Shown here: positions 30,015 through 39,869 of the stretch, piece by piece
How positions within the stretch are numbered: position 1 is the first letter of the stretch
How the letters are laid out: the number at the start of each line of letters is the position of its first letter
Source of the DNA: Paraspadella gotoi
Lineage: Eukaryota; Chaetognatha
Assembly (NCBI GenBank): GCA_051294375.1
Contig: CM119269.1
Coordinates: 4,559,098-4,623,097 of the forward strand
Direction: 5' to 3'
Length of the DNA: 64,000 bases
Position numbers and translations under genes: made by a program
The notes under the pieces: generated by a model
The model's input: only the letters and a program-made list of their open reading frames with translations
What the model was told of the DNA's origin: nothing
Databases searched by the model: none

Positions 30015-33000
30015 TCATTCGTCAGGACAGGCAGGCAAGGTGCAATATCGCTTTTCTCTCGAGGCGGCGCACGGGAGTCCCCCGAGCCGCGGTTTGACGA
30101 TCCTTTTTCTATTTCTCTTCTGGACTCCGCCCTCGCCGCAAGTCTTTCCGCAGCCGCTCCAGGGGCCCCACTCGCCCATGACGCAGTCGACGCCGCAACC
30201 GGGGGTGTCGGCGTCGCTGCGGCACCTTTCTCTCTCCCTCAGCGCCTTCTTTCGAGGGCACTTGACGCCGCCTCGTTTGGGTTTCGAAAGGATGCCCCTT
30301 TGTCGAAAGCGTCGACCGGATTTGCCACAGGAGGCGCTGCACGGCGACCATTCGCTCCATTCCGAAACGACACAATCGACAGGAACTCGGGCCTTTCCGC
30401 GCTTTTGGTTTTTGGTGTCATCTTTAATATTTTCCTTTTCGTCTTCTATGTTCTGTTCCAATTCGTCATAGTCATGATCTTCTTCCTCTTCCCCCTCTTG
30501 AACCCTTCCGCTTTTCCACTCAGACTTCTCTTTCTCTCTCAGAGCCTCTTCATCGTCATCGTCTTCATCGTCATCTTCCCAATTTTCTCGAATGGGAATG
30601 TTCGGGTCTTCTGCTTGAACGACGGGGTCGTGGGGCACACCCTCATTGCGATTGTCGTCGAAGAAGAATTTATCTCTTGCTTTGTAGGTCTTCAATCGCT
30701 TCCCCGCCGCCGATTCGCCGATGAGAGGAAGTCGTGGTCCGATGACCGCTTCTATTTCCTCGTCGGTGTGACTGTCATCTTCGATGGGCGATTGCGCGGG
30801 CGCCATTTTCGTCAAAACTCCGCAAACATCGAGACATTCCCGTTCTGATTTAAATTTGTTGTCGTTGCCACCGCATCCGCCGTACACGAAGGGTACACAC
30901 ATTGCCTTGTTGGCGTCATAGGCGAATCGCGGCATGTTGGCGCGACATCTGCCGGTGACGGCAGGATGAAGGCATACGCGTTTGGCTCTAATAATGACAT
31001 CGTCTTCGATTTCTCCTGCCGTCGCTCCGTCGTCAGCATCGTCGTCGGCGCAGTCGATTCCGACGCAATCTTTTTTCTCCTCCAAAACACTCATGTCGCA
31101 TCCAGACTCGATGGCTTTTCTTTTATCCAGAAAAACCATCTCTCGGGTCATAATTCCGCGACCGCAAGCGGTCGAACATTTGGTCCACGGTCCGGTGGAA
31201 GTGGTTGCACAGGATTGTGGATTCTCAAGAAGGGGAGGAGTCTCAGCACCATCGCAATCGATTGCTAAGCATTCCTGAGAAGCAAATACAATGTTATGTT
31301 TAACAATGATCAATTATCAGACTTCGCAATGTTTCTAAAGACAAACAATGTGATTCAATATCTCGCCTGTTTCTCGACTAGAGAGTCCTGACACGAAGAC
31401 ACGTCCAACATTCCTTCCTTCGCAAATTTTCGGTTGCGCATTCTAAAACCTCGACCGCAGGTTACGCTGCAGTCGGACCAGTCGCTCCAGGGTGTCGTCA
31501 TGCATCTGGTAAAAAATTGACTTAACAATTAACATCTACTTTATAAACAATTGATCCTTTTTGTCACTAAATCTCTTTTGCCACTAAATCCTAACCTGAC
31601 TTCCGCCAAAGCGTCGCACTCTACTTCGCACACCCTCTTCTCCGCCATCGCCTGCTCGCAATTCGCCGCAACCGCGCGATCTTTGCGCGAAAATGTCCGC
31701 GTCCTCATTTGAACTCCTGATCCGCAAGAGACACTGAAAAAGGGAAGGAGACATTTCATTTCATAAGACCTTACTTCTCCATGTTACGGTTATGTTCATG
31801 GCTTCTCTCCTTCAGTATCGCTGCCTCCGTTCATCTTCGATTCACGAACTCATAGACTTTTTCACATTTGGTTTTATTACTTTTACGTTTACTTTATTAT
31901 GTGCCTTATTTATGGTTTGTGCCTCATTTTACTTTACAGTTTTAGTTCCATAACATTAACAAAAAAGATGCCCTCCATCTCCAGATTCTCCACTCACCCG
32001 CAAGGGCTCCACGAGCTCCATTCGTCCAGCGCGCACGGATCGTTGGGGTCGCACTCTCCCGCCGGCCCCATGCACATCTCGTTTTCCTTCAACTGCACGT
32101 CGCACATGGAGGCAGGCACATCGGGCATAAGCAACGCCCGTGTTCGCCCACGGAGCCCGTTGCCGCACGTGGATGAACAAGGCGACCAAGGATTCCATTC
32201 GCCGACGGCGCACTTGGGATGAGTAGCTTCGAGCTTTTCTCCGGAGGAGGCAGAGCCGGCTCCGAAGCTCTCTTCGGCCTCCTCCAAACCCCAGGCGTCA
32301 AAATCGTCCTCCTCGTTATCCTCTTCTTCGCCGAAACCGCCCCGGCCGCACTGGTTTCCCACCAACTTCTCTCGCTTGATGTAAATCTTGGCCACGGGAG
32401 GAACGGGACGGCCCGAAGGGTCGTAGAAAGGCTGCCTCGGATTGTCGGGATCGGTGGATGTGATTGGCCGAACGCGCTCGCGGGGAACGGTGGCGGCGTT
32501 CGCTGACATGTAGGTTATGCCAGAATCGGTGCCGGCGTCAATGGGACGCAAGTCGAAAGACATGCGGCGCCGCCAGGTGCAGTTGGCGCGACAAAGATTG
32601 AGAGAGTCGAGGCCAACGAACCAATCTTAACGAGGCATGATGAAAGGGGAAAGAGAAAAGAAAATTAATGTCAACTTAAAATCGGCCTCGATTTTCAATT
32701 AATTCCCTTACCTGGAGACGGTCCTAACATCGAAACGAAAGACATCAAGTGGTGACTCTGGTTGACGCTAAAATAGGCGGACGTCGATTCCTGGACTTTG
32801 GGATACCACAATCCCCGCGTTTTTATCACGGTTCGAATGTTATCGGAGTGTTGTTTTAATTCTTTCTCAAGGTTGAATGTGGATCCGTATTCGGCGACCC
32901 ATTTAAGACCCTCGGAAGCATAACCGCCCGATTCGTAAATTCTGAAATTTAACCAAAAATAAGAAATAAGTTCGTTAAGAATTTTTTTCGAAATTAATTA

Positions 33001-36000
33001 GATCGCATTTTTATAAGTCTCTGATTAAAAAAAAATTCCTCTTTTAACCTGAATCTTCGCGAGTGAGACCCGCCGACTAAGTCGGACCAATGCGTCAGGA
33101 ACAATTGAGTCGGAAAATCTTTGGGATGAGTGTTTGGCGACCAGATTCCCTTGAAGACGATCTTGTACTTGGCTTCGCCACACGCGCAGCAGGGAGGTCC
33201 GGGACTCAAACGGTTCACGCGGGGTTGCGACCCGGAGGCGCCAAAGTGTTTGTCCTTATTCTTCCGCGGCTTTTTGCCCCTTCGCTTGGGCGCTATGGCT
33301 CCACCTCCACTAACTTCCAACATCCTCCTAAGAGGATCGCACGCCATTAGACATTCTTTCTCCGTAGAGAAGTTGTTATCGTTAGCTCCACATCCGCCAT
33401 AGGTGAACCTTACGCACATACGCTTGTTAAGGTCAAAGCCGAATCGCGGAATGCTGGCGCGGCAACGCCCAGTCACACGGGGTTGCGAGCAGACTCGCTT
33501 GCTTTCCACTAATTGTTCGTCCATTGAAGACTCGCTCGCTGCTGCACCGGACGGTTCGCCTCCGACGCCCCCGGGGCCCATCTCGATCAGCGGCCGACAA
33601 ACGCCGCGGCATTGGTTCTCGGTGGCGAAGTTGTTATCGTTGCCGTCGCAGCCGCCGTAAGAAAAGGGGACGCACATGAACTTTTCAGGGGCGTAGGCGA
33701 AGCGATGGACGGCGGCTCGACACGGACCAGGGTCAAGGGGAAGCATGCAGATTCGTTTTCTTTCTTCGAGACTCATGCCGCCAAAAGACGAAGGAGAGAC
33801 GACGGGAACGAGATCCCCGGTGGAAACCACGGGAGTATCTACTACAGAGCTTGTTCCGGCCGTCAACATGTCCCTTAAGGGTCGGCACTTGTCCAGGCAA
33901 GAGGCTTCGTCTTCAAAGTTGTTTTCGTTTCCGCCGCATCCTCCGTAAACAAAAGGCACGCACATGGCCTTGTCCGCGTTGAAGGCGAACTTGGTTATTG
34001 CCGCGCGGCAACGTCCCACTTCAGGTGGCATCATGCAGACACGCTTGGCCTCCATCAGCGCCAGCGTGGGAGTCGGTTGGCGCCGCGTCGGGTCGCGAAT
34101 TGAAGCGGCGTCGATGAGGTGTCGACGCACGGGAAGGCACTCGTTCTCGCATTCTTCTTTCGACGGAAAGCGATTCTCGTTTCCTTGACAACCTCCGTAA
34201 ACAAATTGCTCGCACATCAGTTTTTCTGGATTAAATCCAAACGCGGTGGAGCTGCCTAGGCAGGGTCCCTCGTCGCGAGGTAGCATGCAGACGTGTTTGC
34301 GACGCTGCAACGAAGAGGGATCTTCCGCTTCGGTGACCGGTCCCGCGCTCAGCATTTCCGCCACGGGCCCGCACTTATCCAGGCACTTGGTCTCCGTGTC
34401 GAAGTTGTTATCGTTGCCCACGCAGCCGCCATAGAGAAACGGGACGCACATTCCCTTTTCGGGGCTAAAGCCGAAACGCGGAAAGGAGGCGCGGCAGGGG
34501 CCGGTATCCAGTGGCGCCATACAAATTTCTTTTAAAGCCGCGACGTCTTCTGGGGAAAGACGATGACTGGATGGACCGGTTCGAGACCGAGGACCATTGG
34601 CGGGCTCGACCGGTTGGGACCCACTCCTTCCAGGTCGAATCATCTCCGCCAACAGTCGGCAAGCATTTCTGCACTCGTCGCTCGTCTCGAAATTGTTGTC
34701 GTTGCCACGGCAACCGCCGAAGAGAAAGCGGACGCACAAACCGGTTTCAGGGTCAAAGGCGAAGCGGGGTATGGCGGCGCGGCAGGGGCCAGGAGTCGCC
34801 GGCTGCATGCACACGCTTTTTTGACGGAGGAGTTCGTCAGAGGAAGACGGCGAAGATACTCTCCGGCGTTCCTCTTCCCTTTCAGCCTTAAGCCTTTCTT
34901 CCTCTCTGCGACGGGACTCCTCTCGCCTCCGCTCTTCTTCCAGCCGTCTGTCTTCTTCTAGTTTTCTTCTTTCCGCCTCTTGTTTCCTCCTTTCCTCTTC
35001 GTATCTTCTTCTTTCCTCAGCTCGATTTTCTTCTTCTTTTCTTCTATTATCTTCGTGAGATTCTGGCGCTTCCTCCACTTGCCTCCGCTCAGCCTCTAGC
35101 CTTCTTCTCTCCTCTTCCTGCTTTCTTTCCTCCTGCCTTTTTTCTTCTTCCTGCTTTCTTTCCTCCTCCTGTCTCCTTCTTTCCTCCTCCTGCCTCCTTC
35201 TTTCCTCTTCTATCCTCCTCTCTTCAACTCTCCTTCTATCTTCCTCATTGCCTCCCTGTCGCCTCTCAGCTTCGATCCTCTGCCTTTCTTCTTCATGTCT
35301 TCGTCTTTCTTCTTGCCTCCGATCTTCATCTTGCCTCCTCTTCTCCGCTAATCGGGGGTCCTCTCTCGAACTACTCTGAATGCTTCCCCTTCGGAACATC
35401 GAGAGAGGATCAATCCAATCGGGCGAGGAGGAGGCGCTATGCCGACCACCACCGGCGTCGACTCTTGTCGGCATCGACACATCCGGCCTGAGCGATCCGT
35501 GACTCCCTCTATGGCGTCCACCGTGACGCCGTCTACCACGGTCCTCTTCCCGGGCTTCCGGCTTCTCGCAGAGACGAACGGTGAGGGCGCCGTCGTCGCG
35601 GTACCAGATGTGACGACGCTCGACGACTGTGGCGCGAAGGAGGACGCAGCCGCTTCCGGTGCGCGGCGCCTTCCATTTCACGTCCACTCGGGTCTTGGCA
35701 TTGTTGGCGGTCTCGACGACGGCGGAGGAGCAGCCGGGATCGGCGGACAGACGACTGGAGCCGTAGCGGGGCATGATCTGAAATTATGGTCAAAAGCGGA
35801 AAAAGGAGGATTGGACAAATCAGATCCCGAGAGGGGAAATGAGATCGAGATCCTCAAACCGAAACTGCAGATCTTCGCCCTTCCGATTGATTAACTCGAA
35901 TGTCAAGTTTGTCGACCTCAAAATCTAGTTATCGGGATAAGAAAGAGAAGGCCGCTGAATTTATCTCTCGGGCGGAGATTTTAAAAAGGGATTAAAGCCT

Positions 36001-36049
36001 TTAATTCAATTAGGACTTCGGTTTTTCCTTTTTTTACGTCGAAGAAATG

Positions 36050-36120
<71 letters not shown>

Positions 36121-36635
36121 TTCCTAAGCCACCGCCCCTGGGTAGGTTTACCCCCTGCGGCGGTAAACGTCTCACTTTCGAGTGAAAGAATAACAAAGCT
36201 TTCGCCAAAACAGTAAAAGATGGATACTGGTTCAAAAAAGGAAAGAAAATCAGAAATAAGAAAGAACACATTACCAAATTCATTCATCGTACCCCTCATC
36301 CACAATACCTGCAGCGTTCCCGGCCGTGCCCCCGCCGCATCCTCTACTTCCGGCAGCGCCGCCACCATAAATCCACGGAAAGTCTGCGCATAGTCGCCAG
36401 TGTTTTGGCCCAAAAGGGAGAGCGTGTAGACGCGTCCGGGAGCGTAACCCGACGGGTAAGTATGAACGACGAGGCGGAACCCGTTGTCCCCGGGAGTCTT
36501 GGGGGAGGCGTGGCCGTTGGGACGACGGTCGCAGCCGACGGAAAAGTCGGCGTCGTCTTGCGCCAGCGCCACCGCGATGCAGAGAAGCACAGGCGCCGCC
36601 GTAGCTGAACGAAAAAACGGCGAAGAGCGTTTCAT
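30015..36635 (-). CDS. SPON1: F-spondin with Kunitz expansion (Reeler-coil-6xKunitz-Spondin-TSR)
   Basis: Seven exons (36635-36309, 35777-33049, 32941-32712, 32625-31998, 31733-31596, 31505-31367, 31274-30015) add up in frame to 1816 residues, about twice the vertebrate length. Order: signal peptide (MKRSSPFF...VALAQ), Reeler domain to about residue 190, an Arg/Glu-rich coiled coil (~250-417), six Kunitz domains (~430-925), Spondin_N (~970-1190), four thrombospondin type-1 repeats, a seventh Kunitz (30982-30824), an acidic linker, and two final TSRs ending ACPDE. TSRs show WxxWSxC and CxxTCG motifs. F-spondin is a secreted matrix protein of axon guidance and cell adhesion. Coil, six Kunitz domains and the start of Spondin_N lie in one 2.7-kb exon. 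The 31367 donor is GC (CAG|GCGAGA). One Kunitz between TSRs is known in nematode SPON-1; the six-domain insertion is not something I know. Confidence 0.92.
33336..34815 (-). repeat. array of six Kunitz domains inside the spondin exon
   Basis: Domains at about 34815-34655, 34530-34370, 34300-34135, 34045-33884, 33757-33593 and 33500-33336 each have the six cysteines and the F(x)YGGC-type core (FLFGGC, FLYGGC, FVYGGC, FVYGGC, FSYGGC, FTYGGC). The residue after the second cysteine (P1) is Arg in five and Leu in the third. Each domain ends in a similar spacer (xxL/VxxM). The pattern indicates internal tandem duplication. Confidence 0.9.
36053..36117 (+). repeat. (GA)n microsatellite in the first spondin intron
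   Basis: About 32 uninterrupted GA units; read as CT on the gene strand. Confidence 0.98.
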
Positions 36636-37709
36636 GTTCGCGATGGTGAAAGGGGGCACGTGAAGAAATTTGGGATTGAAAAAAGACTTATTGTTTCGTC
36701 ATAAAACACGACGGTGATGGCGATTGTATTGTAATTGTAAGAGAAGAAAAATATCACATTGGAGCGAAGAAATCAAAGGCGATTGCGGGTCGGTGGTCGA
36801 TAGTCGGTCGTGACTCCCGAGAGTCGGGAAGTTCAAATGCAAAGACGATTGACCTCGAATCCGGTTTTACCGTTGGTAAAAATTATCACGTCGAGGAAAG
36901 TAATAAAAGTTGGCAGAGTTATCGACAAGTGGTTGGCAGAAGGTGAAGTAAAGAGCGAGGTGTGGGGAGGGAAAAGGGGAAGGAGGAGAAGGTTCTTCCT
37001 TCGCCGAGGTCTTTTCTCTTTAGTAATGAAAAGAAAATAAAGTTGGTTCTCGTCGGATTTTACTCGGTCGGAGGGCGCGAGGGCAACGCGGAGGGCGGGG
37101 ATCCAAGGGCCTCGCGCATCGAAGACGACGACGAGGAGAGCGCTACTCGAGGAGTCTCTTCGATTCGTTCGTGGTTTTGATTCGGGCCGAGAAAAACTCG
37201 ACCCAAAGTTCACTCCTCGCGTAAGAAATCTCGGTTCGACGATTTTCGTTTTTCTTTTTCATTTTGTTTTCTTTTTTTAAAGAATTTTGTTTGAAAACCG
37301 TCTGTTCTTGGCAGTGAACCGTGATTCCCATAAAGACTGTAAATATGAATAACAAAGTAAAATAAAAATATAAATAAGTAACTGACGTTGCAACAATTCT
37401 TTATTCTTACTATATCGTGTCATTTTAAAAAATGGCCAGATTGAAATAATACTATACCTTGAAAGCCCCCTTTGAGCATTAAATCACAAGTTGTAATATT
37501 AATTAATGTAACTTAATATTGAAAGTGCCACCTAAAACTGATGGAAACTCATGACTTATGAGAAAAAGAGAGTTGACGGGAAATTAAGGAAGGAAAGAAA
37601 GAAGGAAAGAAAGAAAGCGAGAAAGAAAAAAAAATGAGAGAAAGAATGAAAGAAAGAAAGAAAGAAAGAGAGAAGGAAAGAAAGAAAGAAAGAAAGAAAG
37701 AGAGAAGGA

Positions 37710-37789
<80 letters not shown>

Positions 37790-38359
37790 AAAAAGGAAAT
37801 GGGAAATAAAAGAATTAGATAATGTGAAACTAATCGCGTCATGTCCCAAAAGAGTTCAAGTTTCGGAAATGAAGCGACTAATTTTTGAATAGGAAAAATA
37901 ATCAGATAATTACGTCCGTCCGTCAAAATATGATTTCAAGCTAGTAATTTTCGAAAGAAACGAATTAGTAACTTATTTATCAAATTCAAAGGCTTGAATA
38001 TTTTTAAACCCCAACGAAGAGGATGGTTTATGACGTCAATTTAAGCCAAGGCGATGATAATCAGGAATTTCGCAAAAAAATATTCCGCCTAACCCCCGCA
38101 ATTATTTTCAAGCTGGAAAATTTAGAAGGAAGTGGCGAAAAAAAAAAAAAACAACCAAGATTTAATCGAATTTTCATAGCCAGTAAACACAAAGCAAACA
38201 ACACTCCTCGGTGTAACTTTATACGCCAGGAATTTCGCTGAGAAATTCGATATGAATTTTTAAAAATTGAAAACAATGGAAGAGAGAAAAAGAAAGAGAT
38301 AGAGAGAGCGAAGGCACTTGAAGGCGACAAAAAGGTAGAGAAAAGAGAGAAACTTGGAA
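36636..38359. other. intergenic, with a GAAA/GGAA-type microsatellite
   Basis: Contains the spondin promoter side and a purine-rich (AAGA)n tract at about 37585-37800. No exon was supported; the open frames over the tract are simple-repeat artefacts. Confidence 0.6.
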
Positions 38360-39217
38360 TTAACGTCTCCCGCTCTTCATCGCGTGATGAAACATCATAA
38401 ACCGTCGCACGAGTTTCTTCGCCTTCTCCAACCTCTCGTCGCGAGAGTCACCTTCGTCGTAGAGGACGACGTCTTCGTCGTTTGGGCGGCGGAGTCGCGG
38501 AGGCAAGCGACTCAGTCTATCGCTTTCTTCCCCTTCGCAAAACTCTTCAGGCCAAGAGAGCGGGCAGCTCTCCACCGCCGCGATGGCGGCGTCGTAGGCT
38601 TCCAACAGGTGGCGTTCGTAGCGGGATTCGAGGATGAGGCGGGAGGGGTCGACGACGGGGTCGGCGTCGGCGTCGTCTTCGTTCGTATCCGAGGGTCTAT
38701 CTAGCGCAGCACGGAGAGATAGAAAGGCAAGGGAAGTCACCGCTGAAGAAAAGAGGAAAACGCTTATGAAGATTACGAAAAACTCTTGGAAAAAAAAGGG
38801 AAAAAAAAGATTTCCTTCTTTCCATTTTCTTCATATTTAACCTCTTCTGGCTTCCATCGATTGCAAAAAGGCGACGTGTGAGAGAGCCGCGCGGAGTCGG
38901 GCGATCTCCGCGTCGTTCGATCGATTGGAAGCCGACGCTCCATCGCCCTCAACTGCTCCGCTCGAAGATCGAAGTTCCAAGATGCGTCCGAGTGCTTCTT
39001 TAAAGCAGAGTTTGGCTGCACTATACTTTTTATCGACCGTGAAGAGTCGAACGCCGCGCTGGCGGAGCGTCTCGATTCTGGCCGGTGTGGCATGGCTCGG
39101 TGGGAGCGCCTCCAATGGCGCGTCGAAATCGATCTCAAAGTCTTCCTCATTCTCGTCAGATTCAGCGGCAATCGAAATAGTGTTATGTTTCGCCTCAACG
39201 TCAACGACACTCGGCAT
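38360..39217 (-). CDS. unidentified acidic protein with a TPR-like helical segment
   Basis: Two exons (39217-38842 and 38742-38360) join in frame to 252 residues, with 759 coding bases and a stop. An alternative acceptor about 40 bases further in (near 38702) is also in frame and would shorten the protein by 13-14 residues. The N-terminus is acidic (SDENEEDFEIDFD). Residues ~45-75 (RGVRLFTVDKKYSAAKLCFKEAL) have the G-x-x-L-F...Y-x-x-A spacing of a tetratricopeptide helix pair. The C-terminus is basic (AKKLVRRFMMFHHAMKSGRR). I do not recognise the family and propose no function. Confidence 0.6.
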
Positions 39218-39869
39218 CAATGCACTAAATTGCGCGCGACCTCTGGAGTAAAAAATTGTAATTGAGTAAAACGCGGGTAAAAACGAGATCGTTTATAACA
39301 AAGATAATTAAATTGTAAATTATGATCCAAGGACAATAAAAAATGTGATAATGTACCCAGGGGATTAAAATGAAAATGTGACATGGAATTAGACAATGGT
39401 TACACCTGACAAGCTAAATAATGGTGACTCTATTAAACATAAATATCACAGGAAAAATTTTTAAACAAGTAAGGAAAAAAGTTTGAGATCGAGATTTTTT
39501 TTTCTTTAGTATATTTGATCGTATGAACAAACATTTCATGCATATTGCATAAGTGATGCAAAAAAAATAACAACAACGAAACAATATTCTGAACTATGAT
39601 AAGGATTGTTGAATAATGCGGATGACTAGAATAACTTTATCGGTTATCACAACACGACTAGGATCAAAGCAACTAAATAGACATTCTCCGTCGTAGTGAG
39701 ATCTAAGTAAAAAAAAAAAACAATATCGCATAACAAAAGGTCTCAAAATCTGGTCAAACAAACTGAGTTATGCAAATAAAATGATATGATAGACTGGTAG
39801 AATTTGCCATGAAAAAAAAAGTCGCCGATGATATGAGGGTGATATGCGGTACCCAGCGTGTCGTTCCAG
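39218..39869. other. intergenic, no gene seen
   Basis: AT-rich DNA between the TPR-like gene and the stop codon of the immunoglobulin receptor; should hold the receptor's 3' UTR. Confidence 0.55.

Noticed and set aside
35439-35894. Plus-strand open frame opposite the spondin exon
   Set aside because: Shadow of the strongly coding minus strand.
37549-37926. Long Ser/Phe/Leu open frames on the minus strand
   Set aside because: Produced by the (AAGA)n repeat.
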